Under the pieces are notes generated by a model. It searched no databases. It saw nothing but the letters and a program-made list of their open reading frames with translations, and was not told where the DNA came from. Of a stretch of DNA of 64,000 nucleotides, positions 44,856 to 53,880 are shown in pieces (the stretch's first letter is position 1; the number at the start of each line of letters is the position of its first letter). Source of the DNA: Candidatus Thiodiazotropha endolucinida (GTDB lineage Bacteria > Pseudomonadota > Gammaproteobacteria > Chromatiales > Chromatiaceae); the NCBI RefSeq assembly GCF_001715975.1, contig NZ_MARB01000013.1, forward strand, positions 83,241-147,240, given 5' to 3'. A program made the position numbers and the translations under genes.

Positions 44856-46445
44856 ATGAATAGTGGCGCTGGAATTGAATTAAGAGTTACCTGGCGACTG
44901 ATGGTACTGATCTTCATGGGAACAGTTCTTTTTCTCTTAACCGCCTGGGGCGGCTTTGAGTATTACACGTCGCAGTCGTCTTTTTGTGGGGGCAGCTGCC
45001 ACACCATGACAGAGCAGTATGAAGCCTGGAAGTCAAACTATCACTACAAGAGCAATAATCCGGAAGGCATGCAAGCGGAGTGTGTCGATTGCCACTTTTT
45101 ACCAGGCGAGAAACATTCCATGAAGGCCAAGTACGAAGGATTACGCCACCTTGCAGCATACCTTTATGACCGGGATGCTCCACTGCCCATACGCCCTGTG
45201 ATCAAGGATGGCGCTTGTTTACAGTCCGGCTGTCACGACCGTGAGAAACTGGCGCCGGTGGAGATACAGTTTACTGATCGGGTCCGTTTCAAACACGAGG
45301 TTCACTTTAGTGATAAGGCTCTCGATGGCCACCAGATCACCTGCGATACATGCCATTTCAAGACAACGGAGAAAAAGCACTTCGAGGTGCCTGAAGACAT
45401 CTGTTTCCTTTGTCACCTTAAACTGGACAAGCCCACACTTGACAAAGCGGAGATGGCCAATGGGGACATTAAGAAAATCACCTTTGTCAACAAGCCGGCC
45501 ATCGATTTCAATCAAGGGGTCTCCCGTTGCGATATCTGCCACACGATCCCGACAAAATCGCTTCAAAACCAGTTACAGGCAGGCGACCCCGCCAGTACCA
45601 AAAAACCGATCACTCATCAGACAATACAGGAATCAGGCGTTGCCTGTGAGAGTTGTCACTTCGAAATGGTGAGTGGGGAGGGAGAGATTAATACCGGAAA
45701 TGTCGTCTCGAATGGCTGTCTTACCTGCCATAACAGAAGTCAGACGTTACTGGCAACCGCAGGCGACCGCGAACTCATGCATGACAAACATGTGCCGAAC
45801 AAGGCTGACTGCTTCGATTGTCACAGCGTGATCGAACATAAGAACAGAACTGACCATCTTGATTTCGTACGCAATGATTGTCAGCTCTGTCACGTCGATC
45901 AGCACAAGTACCAAAAGCTGCTGCTTTCAGGCGCTCCTGTTAACGAGGATATCTCGGGTGACCCTCATCTGATGTACGAGGTCAACACAAACTGCATGGG
46001 CTGTCATCTCAAGAAGACACTGAGTAAAGGGCATGACGTGAGAACCGCCTCAGGCGATACCTGTGCTGCCTGCCATACCGAACAACACAGAAAAATGATC
46101 AGTGACTGGAACGAATTACTCACCAATGAGGTGGCGGACGTGGAAGAGGTTGAGAAGGAAGCCAGGGATCTCTTCGCCGAACTGAAGGATAGATTGGACA
46201 ATGAGAGATTGACCCAAGCAGAGCAAATGCTAGCCGAGGGAAATGATCTTCTCAATATTGTACGCGTTGGTAACGGCGTACATAACAAAAAGTACGCAGT
46301 AAACATTCTCGACGGTGCATTCGGCAATTTTGAAGACACCATAGAGCTATTGGAAGAGACGAGAAGTAGTGATGATCTTGCAAAAACCACACAATCAACT
46401 GTAGCGGAGGGTGAGGAGATGCGTAGGAGAATACGATATGAGTGA
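44856..46445 (+). CDS. Membrane-anchored cytochrome c with twelve haem-like motifs
   Basis: This 529-residue cytochrome has one N-terminal membrane helix (about residues 11-30) and a NapC/NirT-like start. Ten standard CxxCH motifs are visible (CVDCH, CDTCH, CFLCH, CDICH, CESCH, CLTCH, CFDCH, CQLCH, CMGCH, CAACH), plus one CX3CH (CGGSCH) and one CX4CH (CLQSGCH). A helical tail of about 115 residues without haem motifs follows. It probably oxidises quinol and feeds the iron-sulfur and molybdenum subunits encoded next. It is the first gene of the sigma-54-controlled operon and overlaps the next gene by 8 bases. Confidence 0.9.
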   Translation: MNSGAGIELRVTWRLMVLIFMGTVLFLLTAWGGFEYYTSQSSFCGGSCHTMTEQYEAWKSNYHYKSNNPEGMQAECVDCHFLPGEKHSMKAKYEGLRHLAAYLYDRDAPLPIRPVIKDGACLQSGCHDREKLAPVEIQFTDRVRFKHEVHFSDKALDGHQITCDTCHFKTTEKKHFEVPEDICFLCHLKLDKPTLDKAEMANGDIKKITFVNKPAIDFNQGVSRCDICHTIPTKSLQNQLQAGDPASTKKPITHQTIQESGVACESCHFEMVSGEGEINTGNVVSNGCLTCHNRSQTLLATAGDRELMHDKHVPNKADCFDCHSVIEHKNRTDHLDFVRNDCQLCHVDQHKYQKLLLSGAPVNEDISGDPHLMYEVNTNCMGCHLKKTLSKGHDVRTASGDTCAACHTEQHRKMISDWNELLTNEVADVEEVEKEARDLFAELKDRLDNERLTQAEQMLAEGNDLLNIVRVGNGVHNKKYAVNILDGAFGNFEDTIELLEETRSSDDLAKTTQSTVAEGEEMRRRIRYE

Positions 46446-47289
46446 CAACAAAACACCAGACGTCAACCGTCGCAAATTTCTGAGTGGTGTAGGCACAGCC
46501 GCGATAGGCGCTGCGGCATTGGCGACACCGAAGGTGAGTCTTGAAGCGGCTCAATCAAAAGCACCCCGTTGGGCGATGGTGATGGACCTCAGGCGCTGCA
46601 TAGGCTGCAGGGCCTGTACCGTGGCCTGCAAATCTGAAAACAATGTCTCTTTGGGCCGTTTCCGGGCAGTCGTCCAAGAGAAAACCATGGGTACATTTCC
46701 AAATACCAAGAAGGAATTCTTACCCCTGATGTGCAATCACTGCGAGGGCAATGAGAAAGATGGTGTTCCACCTTGTGTCAAAGCCTGTCCGGAATTTCCA
46801 GGCAAACGGGCCAAATTCAAGACGGCTGATGGCAAAACCATACGTTATCGCACGGGTGCGACCTATAAACGTCCTGATGGCTTGATCCTGATAGACAAGG
46901 AAAAATGTATCGGCTGCGGCAAATGTATTGATGCCTGCCCTTACGGTGTCCGTTCATTTGATCCCTTTGTCAAAGCGGGCGCTGATCCGACAAAGCAGGC
47001 TGCGGACAAATGCGATATGTGTGCTCATCGTGTCGATAACGGGGTCGAACCATCCTGTGTCAACACTTGCCAGGGACGTGCACGAATTTTCGGTGACCTC
47101 AACGCCCCGAACAGCGAAGTCTCCAAGCTTGTAAAAGAGCACAACCTGGCCAAGGCCGACAACGTTCTGCTTCCGGAAGAGGGAACCATTCCTCATGTGT
47201 TCTACATCGATCCCGACAACATGTTGAAAACCCTCTATACACAGCGAAAGAAGGGCAAACTGGACCACTTTGTGGACCAGATTCCATAG
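46438..47289 (+). CDS. Tat-exported four-cluster ferredoxin subunit (TtrB/PhsB-like)
   Basis: This 283-residue protein has a Tat signal (NRRKFLSGVG near residues 10-19) and four cysteine clusters: CIGCRACTVACK, CNHCEGNEKDGVPPCVKACP, CIGCGKCIDACP and CDMCAHRVDNGVEPSCVNTC. This is the iron-sulfur subunit type of periplasmic DMSO-reductase-family enzymes such as TtrB, PsrB and PhsB. It would shuttle electrons from the multihaem cytochrome to the molybdoenzyme. The ATG at 46438 is coupled to the cytochrome stop and starts MSDNKTPDVNRRKF. Confidence 0.92.
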   Translation: MSDNKTPDVNRRKFLSGVGTAAIGAAALATPKVSLEAAQSKAPRWAMVMDLRRCIGCRACTVACKSENNVSLGRFRAVVQEKTMGTFPNTKKEFLPLMCNHCEGNEKDGVPPCVKACPEFPGKRAKFKTADGKTIRYRTGATYKRPDGLILIDKEKCIGCGKCIDACPYGVRSFDPFVKAGADPTKQAADKCDMCAHRVDNGVEPSCVNTCQGRARIFGDLNAPNSEVSKLVKEHNLAKADNVLLPEEGTIPHVFYIDPDNMLKTLYTQRKKGKLDHFVDQIP

Positions 47290-47322
47290 ACCCTGAGAGC
47301 CTGTTTTAAGAGAGGAATTGAT

Positions 47323-49848
47323 ATGAAAAAGTTAAATCGTCGTGATTTCATGAAACTGACTGCCGGCAGCGGTTGCGCATTGGCAGCCGGATTGGGCTGC
47401 AGTCAGAGTGCATTTGCCGGATCGCTTAAACTGCAGGCGGGCGGCAAGGATTTTTCACCCACAACAGGTAAGGAGAGACAGGCAATTCCCACGGCCTGCT
47501 GGCAGTGTGTAACCCGAGACTCCATGATCGGTTATGTAGAAGATGGACGCCTGGTAAAGCTCGAAGGCCATCCCGATTCCATCCGCACACTCGGCAAACT
47601 CTGCGCCAAGGGACAGGCGGGCATCAACCAGGTCTACTTCCCCGACCGGATCCTGCACCCGATGAAACGCGCAGGCAAACGTGGTGAGCACAAATGGAAA
47701 CGTATTTCCTGGGATGAGGCCCTTGACCTGATCGTATCCAAGCTGAAACCCCTGCGCGATGCGGGTACCCCTGAACTGTTTATGTATCAGTACGGCAGAC
47801 ACAAGGCGTCCCAGGCTGCCACCATGTACGACTTCATGCAGGCCTACGGCACTGGCACCATCGGTAATCACACCTCTGTCTGTGAGGCGGCAAAATGGGT
47901 AGGACAGGAGAGTCTGTGGGGGGGCATGTATGACAACTGGGATTATGACAACACCGATTACGTGGTGATTTTCGGCAGCAATCAGTTTGAGACCCATACC
48001 AACCATATTCCGACCGCCCAGCGCCTGATCCGGGCCAAGGTTGATCGTGGCGTACCCCTATACGTATTCGACGTGCGCCTGACAAACACGGCGGCCAAGG
48101 CCGATCAGTGGGTACCGATCAAAGTGGGGCATGACGGACTGGTGATGCTGGCCATGTGCAATGTCATCATGAACGAGAAACTCTACAGGAAGGATCACTT
48201 CAAATTCATGCGTGTCAGCGAAGACTACAAAGCGACTGTCGATGAGAAGATTGCAGCGGTGAAGAAAAATGTCGCCAAGTATACCCCCGAGTTTGCGGAG
48301 AAACAGAGCGGCGTGCCTGCCGATACCATACGCAAGATCGCTCGCGGGTTCGCAAAAGCCAAATCAGCCTGCCTGGTCACCTACCGTGGAACCGTAATGC
48401 ACTATCACGGCGCGGATCAGGAGCGGGCGGCAATGCTGTTGTCAGCGATCACCAACAATCTCGATCGTCCGGGTGGACGTGTCATGGGTGTTGGAGCAGG
48501 TTGGAAACATCCCTCCTCCCCAAAGGCGAAGGTTCACAAAACGCTCCACGTCAAGGACGGATTTCCGGGTGAAGCGGCCTACCCGACTCATCACGTAAGC
48601 CACCAGGTGCTACCGATGATCAAGGATGGCCAGGCGGGTCGACCGAAGGTCTACTGGTGGAGTTGCTACAACCCGGGATTCATCAATGGCGACAACAAGG
48701 AACTGCAGTCGATTATGCGGGATGAGAGTATTATCCCCTTCCTGATTTCAACCACCATCGTCTATGACGAATCATCTCAGTATGCAGACTTGATCCTACC
48801 CGACGTCACCTACCTGGAGCGCTGGGACTGGGAGGACATGGTGTCGGCTAACCAGATCGCCGAATTCTATATCCGGCAGCCGTTGGTTAAACCCCTGGGA
48901 GAATCACGTTGCCAGGGCGATGTCTGGCCTGAGCTGGCCAAGCGCATGGGCTTTGAACTGGCTTACTCAAGCAAGGAAGACTTCGTACGTCAGTCCTGTG
49001 AGATGACACCCGGTGTACGGGAGGCCGGAGGCTTCGAGTATATGAAGAAGCACGGCGTATGGCACGATCCGGAGGCCAAACCCAACTACGGCTTCTATGA
49101 GACCAAGGTGGACGTATCCGGCGATGGCGTGATTCTCGATGAGAAGACCGGTGTCTACTGGAACTGGAAAAAGGCAGGTGTCGGCACTGAGGCCGAAGCC
49201 AAGGGTCAGGGGTATCTAGGTACGAAAGGGGCTAAAAAGGCCTATGTCGCGCAAAATATCGATGGCACGGCTTACCTGGCCTATCCACCCAATACCAAGT
49301 TCGTCAAGGCAGGTTATCTGGACTTCTATTCAGATAATTTCGCCGATAAGGGCTTTCCGGCATTCCCATCCTATACGCCGATTCCCGAACACCAGAAAAT
49401 GGCGGATGATGAGCTGAATCTCACCACCTACAAGGTGGCGGTACATACCCATTCAAGGACCGCGCACTGCAAGTGGCTGACCGAAATCAAGCACGATAAC
49501 CCCGGCTGGATCAATACCAAGACGGCTGAAGCGCGCGGTATTAAGAATGGTGACAAGATCAGGGTCTATAACAGCCTGGGCGAGATCACCACCACTGCCT
49601 ATGTCACCGAGGGCATCATTCCGGGTGTGATCGCCATATCCCATCACCTGGGTCGCAAGCACTCGGGGGTCTATGGATCGGGCAAGCGTTCTCCCACACC
49701 CGGAGGCGCCGCGGCTGATCCGGATGTGAAGAATATATGGTGGAAGAAGCATGGCACTCATCCCAATACCATCATCCCCAACTCATCAGATCCTATCAGC
49801 GGCACACAGAGGTGGATGGATACCGTCGTCAGGGTAGCCAAGGCATAG
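47323..49848 (+). CDS. Tat-exported molybdopterin oxidoreductase, PsrA/PhsA-like, of unknown substrate
   Basis: This 841-residue catalytic subunit has a Tat signal (NRRDFMKLTAG near residues 5-15). The Fe-S motif reads Cys59-x2-Cys62-x3-Asp66-x27-Cys94, an aspartate replacing the usual third cysteine. Cys187 in HTSVCEAAKW is the expected Mo ligand, as in polysulfide, thiosulfate and tetrathionate reductases. The molybdopterin dinucleotide domain is at the C-terminus. Sulfur oxyanion, arsenate or another oxyanion could be the substrate; sequence alone does not decide. It is encoded between its iron-sulfur partner and a TorD chaperone. Confidence 0.9.
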   Translation: MKKLNRRDFMKLTAGSGCALAAGLGCSQSAFAGSLKLQAGGKDFSPTTGKERQAIPTACWQCVTRDSMIGYVEDGRLVKLEGHPDSIRTLGKLCAKGQAGINQVYFPDRILHPMKRAGKRGEHKWKRISWDEALDLIVSKLKPLRDAGTPELFMYQYGRHKASQAATMYDFMQAYGTGTIGNHTSVCEAAKWVGQESLWGGMYDNWDYDNTDYVVIFGSNQFETHTNHIPTAQRLIRAKVDRGVPLYVFDVRLTNTAAKADQWVPIKVGHDGLVMLAMCNVIMNEKLYRKDHFKFMRVSEDYKATVDEKIAAVKKNVAKYTPEFAEKQSGVPADTIRKIARGFAKAKSACLVTYRGTVMHYHGADQERAAMLLSAITNNLDRPGGRVMGVGAGWKHPSSPKAKVHKTLHVKDGFPGEAAYPTHHVSHQVLPMIKDGQAGRPKVYWWSCYNPGFINGDNKELQSIMRDESIIPFLISTTIVYDESSQYADLILPDVTYLERWDWEDMVSANQIAEFYIRQPLVKPLGESRCQGDVWPELAKRMGFELAYSSKEDFVRQSCEMTPGVREAGGFEYMKKHGVWHDPEAKPNYGFYETKVDVSGDGVILDEKTGVYWNWKKAGVGTEAEAKGQGYLGTKGAKKAYVAQNIDGTAYLAYPPNTKFVKAGYLDFYSDNFADKGFPAFPSYTPIPEHQKMADDELNLTTYKVAVHTHSRTAHCKWLTEIKHDNPGWINTKTAEARGIKNGDKIRVYNSLGEITTTAYVTEGIIPGVIAISHHLGRKHSGVYGSGKRSPTPGGAAADPDVKNIWWKKHGTHPNTIIPNSSDPISGTQRWMDTVVRVAKA

Positions 49849-49877
49849 ATTGAGTCTACTGAAAGAGGAGAGCTGAC

Positions 49878-50531
49878 ATGGGAACCGACTGGAATAAAAT
49901 GGCCGATAACGCCAAAACAAGAAGTGACATGTATGGGTTATTGACCCTGGTCTTTCGACAGGAGCCCAGCGAAGCCTTCATCAACGAACTGAGGGGGCCC
50001 CGCTTGTCGGGGGCCTTCTCGGACATGGAGCTGGATATGGGTGGCTCTTTTTACAGCGAACCCGTATCAGCCATAGCCGATCAACTTGCGCTTGAATTTT
50101 CGCGCCTGTTCATAGGTCCTGGACGGCATATTTCCGCCCATGAATCGATTTTCACTGAAGTGGATGGTGACTCAGGTGGTTTATGGGGCGCCAGAACAGT
50201 TGAAGTGAAGAAGTTCATCGAGACAACCGGACTTGATTACGCTTCCCAGTTCACTGGGTTGCCTGATCATATCAGTGTTGAACTTGAGTTCATGCAGAAG
50301 CTGGCCGATTGGGAAGCCGACAAGTGGATAGAGATGGATCGCATCAGTGCCGAGTACTGCCTGTCAATTCAGCGCATGTTCTTGCAACAGCATATTCTGG
50401 GTTGGATACCCAAGTTCTGTGATGCGGTGGTAGCGCAGGCGGATATTCCTTTTTACCGGGAACTGGCTGAGCTGACAAAGAATTTCCTTAAGCTCGAAGA
50501 GAGGAGCCTGATAATCGATACAGCTGCTTAG
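49878..50531 (+). CDS. TorD/DmsD-family molybdoenzyme chaperone
   Basis: This 217-residue all-helical cytosolic protein has the family blocks RSDMYGLLTLVFRQEPSEAF, LALEFSRLFIGPGRHISAHE and DHISVELEFMQKLADWEADK. Such chaperones bind the Tat signal of a specific molybdoenzyme and aid cofactor insertion; the partner here should be the adjacent PsrA/PhsA-like protein. It ends the four-gene operon and is followed by a terminator. A GAGGAG site precedes its ATG. Confidence 0.9.
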   Translation: MGTDWNKMADNAKTRSDMYGLLTLVFRQEPSEAFINELRGPRLSGAFSDMELDMGGSFYSEPVSAIADQLALEFSRLFIGPGRHISAHESIFTEVDGDSGGLWGARTVEVKKFIETTGLDYASQFTGLPDHISVELEFMQKLADWEADKWIEMDRISAEYCLSIQRMFLQQHILGWIPKFCDAVVAQADIPFYRELAELTKNFLKLEERSLIIDTAA

Positions 50532-50566
50532 TGCCTGTTAAGGCGGCTATTTCAAAGACCTTTATC

Positions 50567-50611
50567 GACCCGAAACGCCTCTTCAGCTAGGGCGTTTCGG
50601 GGTCTTTTTTT
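50567..50611 (+). terminator. Rho-independent terminator after the TorD-like gene
   Basis: Arms GACCCGAAACGCC and GGCGTTTCGGGGTC pair over 13 bases with one bulged G; the loop is 11 bases and TTTTTTT follows. It overlaps the end of the convergent phosphatase-like gene, so it may serve both strands. Confidence 0.9.
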
Positions 50612-51267
50612 GACCCATATCGATTACGAAGAGCTATCTCTTGATCAGGCAGCATACCGAGTTCTCTGCCTTCATTTACGGCGAAGCCGACAGGTGCGCC
50701 AAGATTCATCCGGTAGGCCGCCCACATAGTCCCAAGCAGTTCTGATCTTGGGGCATAGACCAGCAGCATTCCATGGCTGGCATCTATCACGTGTTGAGTG
50801 AAATACTCAACCTGCTCCCGGCTCGGCAGGTTGCCGTCAACCGGTATGCTTATATAGCGCATACCAAGCGCTTCGGTCTCCATTCGATGAAGACCAGCAC
50901 TCTTTTCCGATGTACCAACATCGATGACCGTTTTAAACCCGAACGCGCTCAGCTCCGCAATACGATTGAGCGGGCGTCCCATGGTCGCCTGCAGATAAGG
51001 AATGGCACGACCCGGGTCAGGTATTGCAATGCCATAACCCATCCGTCCCGGAAGCTTTGATGAGTGATGGTTGAGTATGTGGGGTAACACCCTTCCATCC
51101 GGTGTCGTTATGACTTCGTTATCGTCCCTATTGACTTCACCGTCACCCCACCAACCACATGCACTGACATGTCCCGGAGTCATTAGCATGATGTATATCA
51201 GAAACAAGATGAACGAATCTTTCGTGCTGTATGCTTTCACTATGCTATATATGGCGTTGAATCCCAA
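50587..51267 (-). CDS. Tyrosine-phosphatase-like lipoprotein with lost catalytic cysteine
   Basis: This 226-residue exported protein has an N-terminal hydrophobic segment ending in a lipobox-like VSAC at residue 37, suggesting a lipoprotein. The C-terminal domain resembles the DSP/beta-lactamase-hydrolase-like phosphatase fold (AELSAFGFKTVIDVGTSEKS, MRYISIPVDGNLPSREQVEY). The active-site loop expected as HCxxGxxR reads VYAPRSELLGTM, lacking cysteine and histidine, so phosphatase activity is unlikely. It is convergent with the TorD-like gene and shares its terminator. Confidence 0.65.
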   Translation of the reverse strand: MGFNAIYSIVKAYSTKDSFILFLIYIMLMTPGHVSACGWWGDGEVNRDDNEVITTPDGRVLPHILNHHSSKLPGRMGYGIAIPDPGRAIPYLQATMGRPLNRIAELSAFGFKTVIDVGTSEKSAGLHRMETEALGMRYISIPVDGNLPSREQVEYFTQHVIDASHGMLLVYAPRSELLGTMWAAYRMNLGAPVGFAVNEGRELGMLPDQEIALRNRYGSKKDPETP

Positions 51268-51359
51268 TATTATGGCTTCCAGTTGTGAGATTAAAAACCG
51301 CTGTTGCCGTTTTTGAATATTGATGGCGATTGATGTTCATTGGACAGATTTTATAATCC

Positions 51360-53744
51360 CTAGGATTTCACCGCCAACACAATCTGATTTCTGAGAGACT
51401 TCAGCAGGTTGAGTCTCTTTTTATCGATCTCCAGACCGTGCGGACTGGAATGATCCGCATAGATCAAACCGACCGCTCTGTTTTTAACCACCAGGGGAAA
51501 TAGCAGAAATGATCCCGCACTGGAGATCTGCTTGTACCATTCGGGAATATCGGCCTGGATCTTCCCTTCGGTGGTATCTGCGATATAGACATCCACGGCA
51601 TTCTTCAATGCCCCATGAAAGACATCCACGCTATATACCGTGGGAAAGTGGAACAACTTGACAAACTCATCGGCGGAACTGCCGAAACCCAATCTGCCCA
51701 CCATCTCCCCCCGCTTGCGATCCAGTAGCGCCAACACGACTCTTTGAAAACCAACCGCGCGATACATGGTTTCAAGCACCACGTTGAAGATTTCGGATAC
51801 GCTGTGGTTTCCCACCAACATGCCCGTCACTTCCTGCAGGCCATCCATCAGTAGGGTTTCCGCATCTTCCGGAGCTGCTGGAGGATTATCCTCAGACGCT
51901 GTCGATTGGACTGTCTGGGTACCCTCTTCATCCAGAATCTGTGTTTCGGACAAACCGTCCTTGTCCATAGCTTTAGGTTTACTTTTTTCAATCCCCTTAT
52001 GGGATTGCAGATTATCGGTTTTTGAGGTGAGTTTTTGTATGAATTGATCAGATATATCGCTCGATATCGCCTTCGCCACCTCCTGAAACTCCTCTATGGA
52101 CCGAGTGGCGAATCGAGAGATCTGTTTGTTCGTGATGTTGAGCCCCTTGTTATACTTCTTAGCCAGGCTTTCCATTGCGGATTTGCTGTCGAGCCCCGAT
52201 TCAACCATCACCGCCATGGCATCATCAGCAAATGCGGTGACCAGACGCCTGCGCTCCAATCGGTTGACCGGTTTATGATCCCCCTGCCAATGCTTCATAC
52301 TATCGATGAGTGACTTGGGAAAATTCCACTGCCCGGCGATCTCAATCCCGATCTTTTCGAAACTGACACCCAGTACGCTGTGCTGCGCCGCGACCGGCTC
52401 CTTGCCATCGACCTTGATCAGCCGATCAATCTCCTGTGACTCATCAGGCAGATAGAATGCCACCAGCAACTTACCCAGGTCGTTCAACAAACCGGTAAGA
52501 AAATAGGCCTCGGCCTCCTTCTGATCGATTTCATCCGCCACCTTGTGTGCCAGGGTTGCACGGAACATCGCCGATGAGACCAGTTCCCTGAGTTGTTCGG
52601 CCTGCTGCTTGTTTTCGATATGCTCGAAAAAAATCAAAGAGGCCGCCAACGAGCGGATGGCTTGTGTACCCAAAACCACGACTGCCCGCGATACGGTTCC
52701 GATTCTTCCGGAGAAGCGTCCATAGTAGGCGGAGTTGACCACTTTCAGGATCTTGTTCGTCAGTGCGAAATCCTTGACGATGACGCCCGCCATCTGATTG
52801 ACATCCTTATTGCTGGCATCGGCCATGGCATTGATGCTGCGCACCGACTGTGACAATGCGGGGAAGTCGCTTTTCCTTTTCATCCGCCGGAGCAGGAACT
52901 CCACCGTACCGCTCGCATCTTCTTCGACACTCAGCTTTTCCCCTGTCACGCCACGCATCTCATTGAAGGCCTGCAACATCTCGGTTGCATCGCTGTAACG
53001 TAAGACAGGATCTTTTTCCAGGGACTTGAGGATGAAGCGGTCGAGCTTCTCATCCACTGCCGGATTGAACTGGGATGGAGGCTTCACCTCCAGCTTGAGA
53101 ATGGCATCGATGACGATCTGCTGCTTGTGACCGCTGAACACAGGCATTCCGGTCAACATCTCATCCAGAATCAAACCAAGGGCAAAAACATCGGCCTGCG
53201 GTCCAACCTCGCCTCTTTGGATGTACTCCGGCGCCAGGTATCTGGGCGTACCGATAAGTTGACGATCCGGGCCCTTTGCCTCCGATAAAAGGCGGGCAAT
53301 GCCGAAGTCCATTATCTTCGGAACCTTATCTTCGCTGATAATGATATTCGCCGGCTTCAGGTCTCGATGGACGATACCTGCCTTGTGGGCCTGGCCCATG
53401 CCTTCCAGCAGGCCCTGGAAGATCTGCAGGGCATCAGCCATCTCCAAAGGTTCACCGTTAATCAGATCTTTCAGTAGTTCGCCTTCTGCATACTCAAACA
53501 CCAGGTAGGGTATCTGCTGGTGCTCACCGGCCTCGTAGATGGAGACGATATTGGCATGCTGGAGCTTGCTGGCCGCCCGGGCTTCATCCAGAAACGATGA
53601 TTCCTGCAGCGACTTGTTGAGCAGTTTAATCGCAACCTTGCGTTGCAGCTGACTGTCGTGACAGAGATAGACCGTACCCTGATTGCCAACGCCCAGTTGT
53701 TCTCCAACCTGAAACCGGCCGATCTTTTTAGGCTTCATCATCAC
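51360..53744 (-). CDS. Ser/Thr protein kinase with HDOD and GAF domains
   Basis: This 794-residue cytosolic signalling protein has a Hanks-type kinase (about residues 10-265) with glycine loop GVGNQGTV, Lys40, HRDLKPAN at 126-133, DFG at 146-148 and GTPRYLAPE. An HDOD domain (about 283-490) contains FPALSQSVRSINAM and LTNKILKVVNSAYYGR, and a GAF domain (about 640-790) contains FQRVVLALLDRKRGEMVGRL. All kinase catalytic residues are present. No membrane span or partner phosphatase is adjacent. It may couple phosphorylation to an HDOD-mediated output. The product is unusual in combining three signalling domains. Confidence 0.9.
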   Translation of the reverse strand: MMMKPKKIGRFQVGEQLGVGNQGTVYLCHDSQLQRKVAIKLLNKSLQESSFLDEARAASKLQHANIVSIYEAGEHQQIPYLVFEYAEGELLKDLINGEPLEMADALQIFQGLLEGMGQAHKAGIVHRDLKPANIIISEDKVPKIMDFGIARLLSEAKGPDRQLIGTPRYLAPEYIQRGEVGPQADVFALGLILDEMLTGMPVFSGHKQQIVIDAILKLEVKPPSQFNPAVDEKLDRFILKSLEKDPVLRYSDATEMLQAFNEMRGVTGEKLSVEEDASGTVEFLLRRMKRKSDFPALSQSVRSINAMADASNKDVNQMAGVIVKDFALTNKILKVVNSAYYGRFSGRIGTVSRAVVVLGTQAIRSLAASLIFFEHIENKQQAEQLRELVSSAMFRATLAHKVADEIDQKEAEAYFLTGLLNDLGKLLVAFYLPDESQEIDRLIKVDGKEPVAAQHSVLGVSFEKIGIEIAGQWNFPKSLIDSMKHWQGDHKPVNRLERRRLVTAFADDAMAVMVESGLDSKSAMESLAKKYNKGLNITNKQISRFATRSIEEFQEVAKAISSDISDQFIQKLTSKTDNLQSHKGIEKSKPKAMDKDGLSETQILDEEGTQTVQSTASEDNPPAAPEDAETLLMDGLQEVTGMLVGNHSVSEIFNVVLETMYRAVGFQRVVLALLDRKRGEMVGRLGFGSSADEFVKLFHFPTVYSVDVFHGALKNAVDVYIADTTEGKIQADIPEWYKQISSAGSFLLFPLVVKNRAVGLIYADHSSPHGLEIDKKRLNLLKSLRNQIVLAVKS

Positions 53745-53842
53745 TCCCGGAATAACTCCATCTCTCTTATCGGCAATTCACTGAAAACCTTATGCGGATG
53801 ATGGGACGAGTGTCAGAGCTTGTTGACACTGAATTGTCGTAC

Positions 53843-53880
53843 CAGGGCCTGTCGGCACTAATCCAATCGACCCTGTCAGG
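53843..53880 (-). repeat. Hairpin member of the AGGGCC repeat family near the protease stop
   Basis: The sequence opens CCAGGGCCTGTCGGCACTAA and continues TCCAATCGACCCTGTCAG. CAGGG and CCCTG arms pair around a loop containing ACTAATCC, the family signature. It overlaps the stop codon of the hydrogenase protease gene and may act as a 3' structure. Confidence 0.5.
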
